A stretch of 64,000 nt of DNA from CALCMJ01 sp964475415 (GCA_964475415.1 CAYYWZ010000008.1:1-64000), one strand, 5' to 3'. Shown: positions 9,655 to 19,852, counted from the stretch's first letter. Numbers and translations: made by a program. Notes: generated by a model not told the origin, from the letters alone.

Positions 9655-10155
9655 ATGTCAATGAGTCTACTCTTTTACTATTTATTTATAAGCAGCTTTG
9701 CGATGCATGATATACACATAAGCAAGTGCACGATCAAGCATAAAGCAGCGGAGGAAGTGTTACAATTTTCTGTACACATCTTTCTGGATGATCTAGAAGC
9801 TACCTTGGCTGATATGGGGTATACTGATCTCGCGTTATGTTCAGAAAAGGAGGATGTAGATGCAGAATTCTACATAGAAGCTTATATCAATGAGATGCTA
9901 ATTATTAAATCTGCAGATGGTCCTTATAAGATGTCCTGGGTAGGTAAAGAAGTGTCCGAAGACCTAGTAGCTGTATGGTGCTATCTGGAAGTAGAAAATG
10001 TATCTTCTACGACCGACCTAAGTATTGATAATAATATTTTACAAGAGTTATATGATGATCAGAAAAATATTGTCACTTTTACATCAGATAATGGAGAAAA
10101 AGAGTTTCTTTATTTTGCAAAAGGAGACGAAGCAGTATTTATAAAAAATGATTAG
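9655..10155 (+). CDS. DUF6702 family secreted/periplasmic protein
   Basis: About 166 residues with a short hydrophobic leader (LLFYYLFISSFA) followed by MHDIHISKCTIKHK, the start typical of DUF6702 proteins. The body alternates beta strands and acidic helices (VHIFLDDLEATLADMGY) and ends near the last codons EAVFIKND. The frame also has a GTG at 9652, but the ATGs at 9655 or 9661 are better starts because they lead straight into the leader. Its end overlaps the yidD start by eight bases, so the two are co-translated. The molecular function of the family is not known. Confidence 0.7.
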   Translation: MSMSLLFYYLFISSFAMHDIHISKCTIKHKAAEEVLQFSVHIFLDDLEATLADMGYTDLALCSEKEDVDAEFYIEAYINEMLIIKSADGPYKMSWVGKEVSEDLVAVWCYLEVENVSSTTDLSIDNNILQELYDDQKNIVTFTSDNGEKEFLYFAKGDEAVFIKND

Positions 10156-10378
10156 CAGAGCTGTAAAGAAGATATTTATTTTTCCTATCAGAATTTATCA
10201 GGTTTTGATTTCTCCCTTGCTAGGGTCTAATTGTAGATTTAGACCTACCTGTTCTAGCTATATGATACTTGCCATAGAGGAGTGGGGAGTAATCAAAGGC
10301 ATCTGGTTAGGACTGAAGAGAATAGGTAAATGTAATCCATGGGGTCCGAGTGGACCTGACCCCGTTCCGAAAAAATAA
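10148..10378 (+). CDS. yidD: Membrane protein insertion efficiency factor YidD
   Basis: A 76-residue protein with the YidD signature: an amphipathic N-terminal helix (FIFPIRIYQVLISPLLG), then NCRFRPTCSSYMILAIEEWG with its paired cysteines, and KRIGKCNPWGPSGPDPVPKK at the end. YidD is a peripheral inner-membrane protein that assists the YidC insertase. In many genomes it lies between rnpA and yidC. Here it lies instead between DUF6702 and hemB, 6 bp ahead of hemB. Confidence 0.93.
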   Translation: MISRAVKKIFIFPIRIYQVLISPLLGSNCRFRPTCSSYMILAIEEWGVIKGIWLGLKRIGKCNPWGPSGPDPVPKK

Positions 10379-10384
10379 TTATTT

Positions 10385-11374
10385 ATGTTAAGAAGACCGA
10401 GAAGAAATAGAAAATCTGCAGCTATAAGGAAGGTGGTTTCCGAGCATACGGTAACTACTGAAAATTTGATACAACCATTGTTTCTTGTCGAAGGAAAAAA
10501 TATCGATGAGGTGATAAGTTCCTTGCCTATTGCTAGAAGGTTAAGCATAGATAATATGCTGACGGAAATAGAGATGTGTATGAAAGCAGGGTTGGATAAA
10601 TTTATAATTTTCCCTAAAATCCCAAATGAGTATAAAGACAAAATCGGAACCTACAGTTATAAAACTACCAATTTCTACCTGAAGGCGGCGAAGGAAATAA
10701 AAAAGAGGTTCCCTGGAGCTTGTCTTATTAGTGATGTTGCCCTTGATCCTTACAGTGTAGATGGTCATGATGGGATTGTAAAAGATGGCAAAATCGTAAA
10801 TGACGAAACCTTAGTCCAATTGCAAAAAATGGCACTGGCTCAAGCGGCGGCAGGTTTTGATATATTAGGGCCTTCAGATATGATGGACGGTAGGGTAGGT
10901 GCAATGAGGGAAGCTTTAGATAAAAAAGGATTTTATGATACATCTATTATGTCTTATACCGCTAAGTATGCAAGTGCATTATATGGACCCTTCAGAGATG
11001 CTCTAGATTCAGCTCCAGTAGAAGGAGAAGAAATTCCTAAGGATAAAAAATCTTATCAGATGAACCCTGCTAATATAGACGAAGCACTGATAGAAGCTGA
11101 TCTAGATACGGCAGAAGGTGCAGATTTTCTTATGGTAAAACCAGCTTTACATTATCTAGATGTCATTCGTGCTTTGGATACTCATTTTGATTTGCCCATA
11201 GCGGCCTATCATGTAAGTGGTGAATGTGCAATGTTGATCGCAGCATGTAAAGCAGGGTGGCTGAATTATGATGAGGTGATGCCTGAAACTTTGCTGAGTA
11301 TTCATAGAGCAGGAGCTGATGCCATCATAACCTATTTTGCCAAGGACTTTGCTCAGAGGAGTTTTTATAAATAA
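10385..11374 (+). CDS. hemB: Delta-aminolevulinic acid dehydratase (porphobilinogen synthase)
   Basis: A 329-residue enzyme that condenses two 5-aminolevulinate molecules to porphobilinogen in tetrapyrrole and heme synthesis. The two active-site lysines lie in SYTAKYAS and MVKPALHYLD. The metal-site loop reads DVALDPYSVDGHDG (about residues 116-129). The cysteines of zinc-dependent enzymes are replaced here by Ala and Asp, so this should be the magnesium/potassium-type enzyme. The start ATG gives the usual short arm MLRRPRRNRKSAAIRK. It is 6 bp after yidD and likely co-transcribed with it. No other heme gene is in the window. Confidence 0.96.
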   Translation: MLRRPRRNRKSAAIRKVVSEHTVTTENLIQPLFLVEGKNIDEVISSLPIARRLSIDNMLTEIEMCMKAGLDKFIIFPKIPNEYKDKIGTYSYKTTNFYLKAAKEIKKRFPGACLISDVALDPYSVDGHDGIVKDGKIVNDETLVQLQKMALAQAAAGFDILGPSDMMDGRVGAMREALDKKGFYDTSIMSYTAKYASALYGPFRDALDSAPVEGEEIPKDKKSYQMNPANIDEALIEADLDTAEGADFLMVKPALHYLDVIRALDTHFDLPIAAYHVSGECAMLIAACKAGWLNYDEVMPETLLSIHRAGADAIITYFAKDFAQRSFYK

Positions 11375-11540
11375 GAGGATACATAAGATAAAGGCACGCA
11401 TCTAAGTCGATGTGTACCTCTAATTATAAGCTTATTCCGGAGGGTAGATTTGATTATTATTTCCTTGCAAATATAATTATTGACTATTTTAATTTGCTAG
11501 TAAAGATTTTATTTTTTTGTACATTAATAAAAAACTAGCT

Positions 11541-12995
11541 ATGGATACCATGAGGGTGATTTTTACATTTTTGTTTTTATGTCAATTTTTGACGGCTCAG
11601 GAAACAAATGGTTTTGCTACACTGAAAAAAGCATTGTTATCCGAGACGCCATTAGAAGAAGATTTGCAGCAATTGTGTGATGAGATCGGTGGTAGGGTCA
11701 CTGGATCAGAAGCTAACAAGTTAGCTGTAGAATGGGCTTATAACAAATTTCTAGATGCAGGTCTCGCTGTTGAGAAAGAAGCTTTCGATATGCCTAGCTT
11801 ATGGTTGGATAACGGGACTAGTCTAACTGTTTCGTACAATGATCAGAGTTTTAGTCCTATTGCAGTATCCAAGTACCAGAGTCCAGCGGGAAATTTTGAA
11901 GGCGAGATTATTCCTGTCGAAGAAGTAAGTGATTCTATCTTTTCGCATTTTTCCGAGCTTATCGAAAACAACTTTGTTCTTGTTCCTAATGATCTATGCT
12001 TAGACATCAATGGTCTTTTTACAGAATATAATGTAGCAAAGGCAGCTGAAGATCTTGCCTACAAGTATGGAGCTCAGGGTATCATATTTATGTCTAGCAG
12101 ACCTAAAGGTTTATTATATAGATTCATTACTTCTAAAGGAGTAGATAATGATATGCGACAATTTGTTATGTCTAGAGAGGATGCTCAGAGATGTATAAGA
12201 TTAATAGAACAGGGTTTTGCATTAGACTTATCGGGAAATATAGAAGCAATAGAAGGCGAAGCATTTACTAGTCACAATGTAATTGCTGAGATAAAGGGTA
12301 CAACGCGCCCTGAGGAAATTGTCCTTATAGGAGCACATCTAGATTCATGGGCCTTAGGTACGGGAGCAAATGATAATGGATGTAATGTTTCTATGATGAT
12401 AGATATAGCACGTCAGATGAAGCTGCATAATATACAGCCTGAACGGACGATTAGATTTGCTTTATGGAACGGAGAAGAGCAAGGCTATTTCGGATCATGG
12501 AATTATACACTTGACCACAAGGACGAACTAGATAAACATAAGATGACCTTAAGTGTGGATATAGGCAGTGGACCGATCATTGGTTTTTTTGCTAATGGTA
12601 GAAAAGATCTGATTCCAATAATTGATAAAGTATTAACTCCAGTTAGTGAATTAGGACCTTATCTTAATATCAATAATGCAATAATAGGTACTGATAATTT
12701 TGATTTTTTATTGCAGGGTGTACCTAATTTAGTTGCAAATCATAAGCCTGCATTATATGGACCTAACTACCATGCTTCATCTGATACCTATGACAAGGTA
12801 GATCTTGTTGCTTTGAAAAATAACTCAGCTGTAATAGCAGCGTTAAGCTTAGGTTTTGCAAATAATGATTTTGGATTAAGAAGACAGAATAGAGCAGAGG
12901 TGCAATCTATAATGGATGATCAAAAATTAGAATTTCCTATGCGCATGTTCAATGTCTGGGAACCCTGGGTAAAAAAGGAAAGAGGATTAAAATAA
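11541..12995 (+). CDS. Secreted M28 family metallopeptidase
   Basis: About 484 residues with a cleavable signal peptide (MRVIFTFLFLCQFLTAQ). The frame is open from a TTG at 11517, but the ATG at 11541 or 11550 fits the signal peptide better. A protease-associated-like insert lies in the middle. The zinc peptidase core shows GAHLDSWALGTGANDNGCN (His and Asp ligands), WNGEEQGYFGSWNY (catalytic Glu pair), SVDIGSGP (Asp) and YHASSDTYDKVD (final His). These cover all expected co-catalytic zinc ligands of the M28 aminopeptidase/carboxypeptidase group. It would trim peptides in the periplasm or outside the cell. It lies 18 bp ahead of the amidase lipoprotein gene, so they probably share a transcript. 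Confidence 0.9.
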   Translation: MDTMRVIFTFLFLCQFLTAQETNGFATLKKALLSETPLEEDLQQLCDEIGGRVTGSEANKLAVEWAYNKFLDAGLAVEKEAFDMPSLWLDNGTSLTVSYNDQSFSPIAVSKYQSPAGNFEGEIIPVEEVSDSIFSHFSELIENNFVLVPNDLCLDINGLFTEYNVAKAAEDLAYKYGAQGIIFMSSRPKGLLYRFITSKGVDNDMRQFVMSREDAQRCIRLIEQGFALDLSGNIEAIEGEAFTSHNVIAEIKGTTRPEEIVLIGAHLDSWALGTGANDNGCNVSMMIDIARQMKLHNIQPERTIRFALWNGEEQGYFGSWNYTLDHKDELDKHKMTLSVDIGSGPIIGFFANGRKDLIPIIDKVLTPVSELGPYLNINNAIIGTDNFDFLLQGVPNLVANHKPALYGPNYHASSDTYDKVDLVALKNNSAVIAALSLGFANNDFGLRRQNRAEVQSIMDDQKLEFPMRMFNVWEPWVKKERGLK

Positions 12996-13013
12996 ATTTG
13001 AAAAAATATAGCT

Positions 13014-14591
13014 ATGTCTAATATATACAAGTATTGTTTGTTATCCTTAATTATCCTTTTTACATACGGATGTAAAAAACCTAACCCAACAAATAATAAA
13101 AAGGCGAACCTACAGATCGAAGAACTTACAATCGAGCAATTAAGTAAATCTTATTCAGATGGTGATGCAACCATCGAGCAGGTAACTCAGATGTACTTAG
13201 ATAGAATAAAATCCATAGACCAGTCAGGCCCTAAGCTTAATTCTTTCTTGTATGTAAATCCTAAGGCTATCGAACAAGCAAGAGTCTTAGATCAGGAGTT
13301 TAAGGCTGGTAAATCTAGAGGAGCTATGCATGGTATTCCTGTAGTGCTCAAGGATAATATTGACACCTATGATATGCCGACGACTGCAGGGTCTAGAGCC
13401 TTAGAAAATTCTTATCCACTCCAAGACAGTTGGGTTGCAGAAAAACTAAGAGCTGCGGGTGCGGTGATATTAGGGAAAGCTAATCTCAGTGAGTGGGCGA
13501 ATTTCCGAGGAGAAAAATCTACAAGTGGCTGGAGTGGTCTCGGAGGCTTGTCAAAAAATCCCTATGTCTTAGATAGAAATACTTGTGGCTCCAGTGCTGG
13601 ATCAGGAGTTGCCGCCTCTGCAAATCTGTGTGTAGTAGCTATAGGAACTGAAACCAACGGTTCTATCGTATGCCCATCTCATACCAATGGCATTGTAGGG
13701 ATAAAACCTACTGTAGGATTAATTTCTAGAGATGGTATTATTCCTATAAGTTGGACACAAGATACTGGAGGGCCTATGGCAAGAACGGTGAGAGATGCAG
13801 CAATTTGTCTAAGTGTATTGACAGGAATAGATAATAGAGATGCGAAAACGCTAGAAAGCAAAGGTAAGACTCATGCAGACTATACCTCATTTTTGAAAAA
13901 AGATGGCTTGGCAGGAAAAAGGATCGGTCTATTTTTAGGAGCTATGGGATACAATGACGGTGTAGATTCACTATGTAGGTTAGCAGTCGAAAAAATGAAA
14001 AATCTTGGAGCTGAGATTGTAGAAATAGAAGAAATAGCTGATCCATCGACAGGGGCTAAGTCCTTTAAGATTATGTTGTACGAATATAAAGATGGTCTCA
14101 ACAAATATTTTAGATCACTTGGGGAGAAAGCTAAAATAAAAGATCTAGAGGAGCTCATTGCCTTCAACAAAAATGATGAGGTAGAATTAAAATACTTTAA
14201 TCAAGCCTATCTAGAGCGAGCGCAAGAGATGGGTGATCTAGACAGTGACGATTATATAGTTACATTAAAATCTATGTTGGAGCAATCAAGAACAAAGGGT
14301 ATCGACAGAGTCATGAAAGAATATAAGTTAGACGCGATAGTCGCTCCTACGGGTGGGCCTGCATGGAAAACTGATCTAGAGAATGGGGATACTTATGGTG
14401 GAGGAAGTTCTTCTTCGGCTGCCTGGTCTGGATATCCCAACATTACTGTACCGATGGGTTTTATAGATGAGCTTCCTGTAGGAATATCCATTTTTGGTAA
14501 AGGCTATGATGAGGGGGGATTACTTACTATAGCTTATAGTTATGAGCAGGCAACTTTACATCGTCGAGCCCCTAAGTTCTTACAGAACTAA
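13014..14591 (+). CDS. Amidase-signature family lipoprotein
   Basis: 525 residues beginning with a lipoprotein signal (LIILFTYGC, Cys near residue 20). The rest is an amidase-signature hydrolase. The Ser-cisSer-Lys triad can be placed: Lys in VVLKDNIDTY (about 112), the cis-Ser in the Gly/Ser-rich NTCGSSAGSGVAAS (about 192) and the nucleophile Ser in TETNGSIVCPSHTNG (about 216). Such enzymes hydrolyse amide bonds. The lipid anchor puts it in the envelope, unlike the cytosolic GatA of the tRNA-dependent transamidation system, and no GatB/GatC lies near. It follows the M28 peptidase gene closely, which suggests peptide or amide scavenging. Confidence 0.88.
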   Translation: MSNIYKYCLLSLIILFTYGCKKPNPTNNKKANLQIEELTIEQLSKSYSDGDATIEQVTQMYLDRIKSIDQSGPKLNSFLYVNPKAIEQARVLDQEFKAGKSRGAMHGIPVVLKDNIDTYDMPTTAGSRALENSYPLQDSWVAEKLRAAGAVILGKANLSEWANFRGEKSTSGWSGLGGLSKNPYVLDRNTCGSSAGSGVAASANLCVVAIGTETNGSIVCPSHTNGIVGIKPTVGLISRDGIIPISWTQDTGGPMARTVRDAAICLSVLTGIDNRDAKTLESKGKTHADYTSFLKKDGLAGKRIGLFLGAMGYNDGVDSLCRLAVEKMKNLGAEIVEIEEIADPSTGAKSFKIMLYEYKDGLNKYFRSLGEKAKIKDLEELIAFNKNDEVELKYFNQAYLERAQEMGDLDSDDYIVTLKSMLEQSRTKGIDRVMKEYKLDAIVAPTGGPAWKTDLENGDTYGGGSSSSAAWSGYPNITVPMGFIDELPVGISIFGKGYDEGGLLTIAYSYEQATLHRRAPKFLQN

Positions 14592-14926
14592 TGTTACTAA
14601 ATCTATAGATTAATAAAATTAGCAAATGTAATACCCAAAAACAAATAGCTTGGTTCAAGTTGAAGGTATAAACTACTTTTACATTCGCAAAGTCTTAAAA
14701 AAACCATAAAATAGATAAACGCCTTATAATCACCTGATTAAGGGCAGGAAATGTCATACGAACGTAAATTTTGGAAAATAAAGCAGCAGCTTATGCGACT
14801 TATTGTTCGTTAAATCTTAAATTAATCTTAATTTATTGAAGGCTCCTTATAGGTCGATGATGTTTGACCCCGAACAAAGGAATGTTTTAAGGATACTTTT
14901 AAAATTATTTTACTAAAATCAATACT
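14592..14926. other. Intergenic leader region of the SusC/SusD operon
   Basis: 335 bases without a gene on either strand. It is AT-rich, with no hairpin terminator after the amidase and no clear TAnnTTTG promoter. It probably holds the promoter and leader of the SusC gene, but I cannot place them. Confidence 0.3.
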
Positions 14927-17900
14927 ATGAAAAAACTAAGTACAATTGTACTCATACTGTTTTTGGCTTCGGCTGCAGTATTTGCGCAGAAGACAGTAAA
15001 CGGTACTATTACGGATGCCTCTGGTGTCCCGTTAATTGGTGCTAATGTAATTGTCAAAGGCACATCCACCGGAACGATAACAGATATCGACGGTAATTAT
15101 TCACTTACGGTACCTGAGGGATATAGTATCCTAGAAGTAAGTTACACAGGTTTTACAGATAGCGAAATCAATATCGCTAACGGTGATTCTATGTCTATAT
15201 CCTTATCTGAGGGTACGATACTAGATGAACTTATTGTAGTAGGTTATTCTACTCAAAGAAGAAAAGATATTACCGGATCCGTATCAGCTGTAGATGTTGC
15301 TAGTATACAAAATGTGCAGTTACCTAGTATAGAATCTGCCTTACAAGGTAGAGCAGCCGGAGTAACAGTAAACAAAAACTCAGGTACGCCTGGAGGAGGA
15401 ATAGATGTAAATATTAGAGGTAGAACCTCTATAAGCGCAAGTAATCAGCCATTATATGTGATTGATGGTATTCCTATTATATCTGGAGATAATACAGATT
15501 TTACTCAAGAAGGAGTAGGAAATGGAAACATAAGTGTACTTGCGGATATCAATCCTGAAGAAATAGAATCAATAGAAGTACTAAAAGATGCTTCTTCAGC
15601 AGCTATTTATGGATCTAGGGCAGCCAACGGAGTTGTACTGATCACTACTAAATCAGGAAAGGCAGGAGCAACTAAAATATCATTAAATGCATCTCATGGA
15701 AACCAGTGGGCTCCTAAGACAATAGATGTTGTAGATGGACCACAATATATAGAGTATATCACTGAAGTATTTGGTGCTAATATTGTAGGAACAGAGGCTA
15801 ATAACAATTGGCAAGATCTTATATTTAGAACATCTACCCTGTCAGATTATAATGCTAATATCTCTGGAGGTACTGAAAAGACTACTTTCTTTAGTTCTCT
15901 TGGATATAAAGAGGATAATGGAATTATTAGAAATTCAGGATTCGATAGATATTCTGGAAGATTGAATGTAAAACACTTGGCGAGTGATAAGCTAACTTTT
16001 AATGTAAACTTGGGGTATACTAATTCTAATACTCAGCAAGTACAAAATGATAATAACATCTTCGGAGCGGTATCTACTTCTATACTTTTACCACCTGTTG
16101 TTCCTATTATGAACGAAGATGGTTCTTGGGGAACTGCTTTTGGATTAGAAAATCCTGTTGCTGCGGTAACCGATTATAGAAACAATGTTAAAAGAGGAAG
16201 AACGCAAGGAAGATTTGGTGCTACCTACAGCATATTTGATGGGCTAAGTTTTTCTGCTGCGCTTAGTGCAGATTTATTAAACTCAAGTGAAAGTATTTTT
16301 GAGCCTAGTACACTACAATCTTCTAATACAGGAAGAGCAGTAGAGGCTACTATTACTAATAATAGATTCATACATGAGTACGTATTTAATTATGACAAGA
16401 GAGTAGGTAATGGATCACTAAGAGCCTTAGCAGGAACTTCTTTTCAGCAGGATAATATAAATTCTACCTTCACAGAGGCGGTAGATTTTCCTACTGATGA
16501 GTTTACAGGTCTAAGTTCAGGTGCAGTTCCAGTTACTACGAATGGAGGATTTACAGGAGATAATTTGAGATCTTATTTTGGTAGTGTTAACTATAGTTTT
16601 GATAACAAATATTTCTTTACTGGAACATTTAGAGCAGATGGATCTTCTAGATTTATCAATAACCAGTGGGGTTATTTCCCTGGAGCTTCAGTAGGTATCA
16701 ATATTGCTGAAGTTGCTGGAATAGGAGGTTTTGACCAACTGAAAGTAAGAGTAGGATGGGGTAAGACAGGTAACAATGTTATTGATAACTTCCTATCGAG
16801 ACAACTATTTGGTGGTGGTGCAAACTATCTAGATCAGCCAGGTACTGTTCCTACACAGATAGGAAATCCTGATCTAAAATGGGAGACAACAACTCAGACG
16901 AATATAGGATTAGATTTTGCTATCATAGGATCAAAACTTTCTGGATCTGTAGATTTATACACTAAGAACACTGATGATTTGTTACTAGATAGACCGATAC
17001 CTACGACTTCAGGTTTTACAACGGTTGTTCAGAATGTAGGAGAGGTAAGAAATAGAGGAATAGATGTTGCTCTAACAACTGAGAATTTTAATAGAAAGAA
17101 CTTCTATTGGTCTACAACCTTTACTTTAGGGTATCTACAAAATGAAGTAGTAAGATTAGTTGATGGTATACCTTTCGATGCAGGTTTTGCTAATAGAGTA
17201 GCAGAAGGACAACCTCTGGGTAGTTTCTTTGGACACCAAACAGATGGATTGTTCCAGAATCAAGCTGAAATAGAAGCAGCTGCTGCACAGCCTAATGCTG
17301 CACCAGGAGATATTAGATTTATGGATATTAGTGGAGGAGCTGGAGAAGATGGTATAGTAGGAACAGCTGATGATCTTGATCCGGATGGTGTGATCAACGA
17401 TAATGATAGAACCTATATCGGAAAAGCTTTACCAGATTTCACCGGTGGATTAATGAATAGTATCAATATTTATGGTTTTGAGGTAAATGCTTTCTTCCAG
17501 TTTGCAACAGGATTCCAGATATATAATAATAACCTGGCCTTCGCAGAAGGTCTAAATAGTGTATTTGCTCCAACAGTAAATGCATGGGAAAACAGATGGC
17601 AGCAAGAGGGAGATCAGACGGACGTACCTAGACTAGTTAGAAATGATCCTAATGGTAATAGAAGAGATTCTGATAGATTAGTGGAAGATGGAGATTACAT
17701 CAGACTGAAAACACTTACAGTAGGATATAATCTTCCTGGATCTATGTTAGATAATATTGGACTTGATAGAGTAAAAATATATGCGTCTGGATATAATCTA
17801 TGGACTGCAACAGGTTACTCATGGTATGATCCAGAGGTAAATACTTTTGATGGAAATAATACTGCATTAGGAACAGATTTCTTAACCTTCCCACAACCGA

Positions 17901-17935
17901 GATCTATCGTGTTTGGCGTGAACATAGGGTTTTAA
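14927..17935 (+). CDS. SusC/RagA-type TonB-dependent outer membrane transporter
   Basis: 1002 residues with a signal peptide (MKKLSTIVLILFLASAAVFAQ), then a carboxypeptidase-regulatory-like beta domain (about 23-100: VNGTITDASGVPLIGANVIV ... TDIDGNYSLTVP). The SusC linker ILDELIVVGYSTQRRKDITG leads into the plug (IESIEVLKDASSAAIYGSRA) and then a 22-strand barrel ending FPQPRSIVFGVNIGF. It imports a glycan, peptide or similar ligand across the outer membrane with TonB energy, together with the SusD-like lipoprotein 33 bp downstream. No glycoside hydrolase, sulfatase or regulator adjoins the pair, so the ligand cannot be guessed. Confidence 0.96.
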   Translation: MKKLSTIVLILFLASAAVFAQKTVNGTITDASGVPLIGANVIVKGTSTGTITDIDGNYSLTVPEGYSILEVSYTGFTDSEINIANGDSMSISLSEGTILDELIVVGYSTQRRKDITGSVSAVDVASIQNVQLPSIESALQGRAAGVTVNKNSGTPGGGIDVNIRGRTSISASNQPLYVIDGIPIISGDNTDFTQEGVGNGNISVLADINPEEIESIEVLKDASSAAIYGSRAANGVVLITTKSGKAGATKISLNASHGNQWAPKTIDVVDGPQYIEYITEVFGANIVGTEANNNWQDLIFRTSTLSDYNANISGGTEKTTFFSSLGYKEDNGIIRNSGFDRYSGRLNVKHLASDKLTFNVNLGYTNSNTQQVQNDNNIFGAVSTSILLPPVVPIMNEDGSWGTAFGLENPVAAVTDYRNNVKRGRTQGRFGATYSIFDGLSFSAALSADLLNSSESIFEPSTLQSSNTGRAVEATITNNRFIHEYVFNYDKRVGNGSLRALAGTSFQQDNINSTFTEAVDFPTDEFTGLSSGAVPVTTNGGFTGDNLRSYFGSVNYSFDNKYFFTGTFRADGSSRFINNQWGYFPGASVGINIAEVAGIGGFDQLKVRVGWGKTGNNVIDNFLSRQLFGGGANYLDQPGTVPTQIGNPDLKWETTTQTNIGLDFAIIGSKLSGSVDLYTKNTDDLLLDRPIPTTSGFTTVVQNVGEVRNRGIDVALTTENFNRKNFYWSTTFTLGYLQNEVVRLVDGIPFDAGFANRVAEGQPLGSFFGHQTDGLFQNQAEIEAAAAQPNAAPGDIRFMDISGGAGEDGIVGTADDLDPDGVINDNDRTYIGKALPDFTGGLMNSINIYGFEVNAFFQFATGFQIYNNNLAFAEGLNSVFAPTVNAWENRWQQEGDQTDVPRLVRNDPNGNRRDSDRLVEDGDYIRLKTLTVGYNLPGSMLDNIGLDRVKIYASGYNLWTATGYSWYDPEVNTFDGNNTALGTDFLTFPQPRSIVFGVNIGF

Positions 17936-17968
17936 GAAATTCACTTTTGTAAAATTAAAATAGATAAA

Positions 17969-19300
17969 ATGAAAATTTATAATATATTATTTATCGCGCT
18001 TGTAGCTGTAGTTATATCTGCTTGTGCAGACCTAGACACCCTAGCGCCTATAAACTCAGTACCTTCTGATCAAGCTATTACAAATGCCGCTTCTGCAGCT
18101 GCTTCTGTAAATGGTATTTATGATGAGGTGCAAGATGAAACGCTTGTTTTTGATGGTTGGTTGGCACTGCCACAATTTTTCTCAGATGAGGCAGATGCAA
18201 CAGGGACTTTCCCGACTAGATTAGAATTTGGAAATCTAAATGTTTTTCCTGCTAACGGAACAATGGCAGCAGTATTTACAGATTTATATGATGGAATTAA
18301 TGTAGCCAATAATGTTATAACATTGATCCCAGGAGTAGAGGATGAAGCATTCTCTGCTGAGCAGAGGGCTGACTTTATAGGTCAGGCTAGATTTCTGAGA
18401 GCTCAGATGTATTTGCATCTAGTAACTTTATGGGGAGATATTCCACTTATTACAGAGCCTACTGTAGATGTAGGAGACGTATTGAATGTACCTAATAGTA
18501 CGGTAGATCAAGTGTATGCTCAGATTATAGATGACTTGAATGATGCTGTAGTAAATGTAGCACAAGATGTTGGGCCATTAGGTGCTAGTAAACAAGCTGC
18601 AAATGCTTTGCTTGCAAGAGTAGCGCTTTATCAAGGAAGATGGGCTGATGCACAATCTCTAGCAGAAGGTGTATTAGGTGCAGGCTTTGATTTGACTACT
18701 GTACCTTTCTTAGATGATCAGATATATAGCCTTGGGTTTACACCTACAGATGGAAATACACTTAACTTTTTCTACGGTCCTGCGGATTTTGGAGGAAGAT
18801 ACTCTATAGGTCCATCTGCAACACTTATCAACTCATATGATCCTGCAGATCTTAGATTTGCAGCTACTATCGATACGATGACAGCATCAGTTCCATACGG
18901 TCTTAAGTACCCAAGCTTCGGCGCTGGTATTTCTGGAACTGCGACTGATCCGATATTCTTTATAAGACATGCGGAGATGGTAATGATCGCTGCTGAAGCA
19001 GCTGCAGAGCAAGGAAACTTCGGTACTGCTTCAGATTATATCAATCAAGTAAGATCAAGAGCAGGATTGCCAGGTGTTACTTTAGATGCAGGAAACTTTG
19101 TTGATTTAATTTTAGCAGAGAAGTTTTTAGAATTTGCTTTCGAAGGTCCTCAGCGTTTGATCGATCTTAGAAGAAAAGGAAGAGCTCAGTCTGTATTAGG
19201 TCCTATAGGTTATGATGCATGTGATGATGTATGGCCTCTTCCTCAGAGAGATGTAGATAGAAATATTAATCTTACACAGAATAGCTGTTGTAACTGCTAG
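17969..19300 (+). CDS. SusD/RagB-type nutrient-binding lipoprotein
   Basis: 443 residues with lipobox ISAC (Cys near residue 19) and the SusD N-terminus ADLDTLAPINSVPSDQAI. A helical TPR-like scaffold follows (RADFIGQARFLRAQMYLHLVTLWGDIPL). The end is the family signature LAEKFLEFAFEGPQRLIDLRRKG followed by WPLPQRDVDRNINLTQN. It sits on the cell surface as the lid of the SusC transporter encoded just upstream. At 443 residues it is shorter than many SusD proteins, which suggests a small ligand-binding face. Transcription ends at a strong hairpin 30 bp downstream. Confidence 0.95.
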   Translation: MKIYNILFIALVAVVISACADLDTLAPINSVPSDQAITNAASAAASVNGIYDEVQDETLVFDGWLALPQFFSDEADATGTFPTRLEFGNLNVFPANGTMAAVFTDLYDGINVANNVITLIPGVEDEAFSAEQRADFIGQARFLRAQMYLHLVTLWGDIPLITEPTVDVGDVLNVPNSTVDQVYAQIIDDLNDAVVNVAQDVGPLGASKQAANALLARVALYQGRWADAQSLAEGVLGAGFDLTTVPFLDDQIYSLGFTPTDGNTLNFFYGPADFGGRYSIGPSATLINSYDPADLRFAATIDTMTASVPYGLKYPSFGAGISGTATDPIFFIRHAEMVMIAAEAAAEQGNFGTASDYINQVRSRAGLPGVTLDAGNFVDLILAEKFLEFAFEGPQRLIDLRRKGRAQSVLGPIGYDACDDVWPLPQRDVDRNINLTQNSCCNC

Positions 19301-19330
19301 AAGTTAGCTAGACAATAGTGATATAATATA

Positions 19331-19366
19331 AAGGGGCTGATCTTTTTAGATCAGCCCCTTTTTTTT
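19331..19366 (+). terminator. Strong terminator of the SusC/SusD operon
   Basis: AAGGGGCTGATC (19331-19342) and GATCAGCCCCTT (19349-19360) form a perfect 12-bp stem with a six-base loop, followed by a T run. Confidence 0.93.
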
Positions 19367-19483
19367 GTAGCTTTGTAAGATAGTGCGAAACTCTTTAACA
19401 ATTGTTCGGATGTATCGGTAACTTTAACGAAATCCTTTAACATACAATATGATGGTGATTGCTACTAATTAATTACTAATAAT

Positions 19484-19843
19484 ATGAAAAAGTATATAAT
19501 ATTTATTTTCGTGACGCTTGTTTTTTTCTCTTCTTGTAATGATAATAATGAGGATTCCAGTGAATCATTAACTTATGTGGATGCAACTAATATTTTAGAA
19601 AATGATATTTTAAGCAATTTTTTAAAAGTATCTCCTCTTATTGATGATTTTGATATTTCGGAGGAAGAATTTAAGAATGGACTAGAAGAAATAAGATTGA
19701 ACTTAGAAAAAAAGAATATATGTCAAAAGGAGTTGTGGGATCAGCTTGAAATAGACCTAAAAGAAGGTAAAACAGATGATGAGTTACAATTAATCTATAA
19801 AAATTCTGAGTACTATAAAGTATACGGAGATCAAGAAAATTAA
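19484..19843 (+). CDS. Small lipoprotein of unknown function
   Basis: 119 residues starting with a hydrophobic signal and a lipobox (FFSSC, Cys near residue 18), then an acidic Asn/Asp/Ser stretch. A helical, charged body follows (EEEFKNGLEEIRLNLEKK ... WDQLEIDLKEGKTDDELQL). I do not recognise a family. It has its own upstream region after the SusD terminator and a hairpin after its stop, so it seems to be a one-gene unit. Confidence 0.65.
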   Translation: MKKYIIFIFVTLVFFSSCNDNNEDSSESLTYVDATNILENDILSNFLKVSPLIDDFDISEEEFKNGLEEIRLNLEKKNICQKELWDQLEIDLKEGKTDDELQLIYKNSEYYKVYGDQEN

Positions 19844-19852
19844 AATCTTGAA

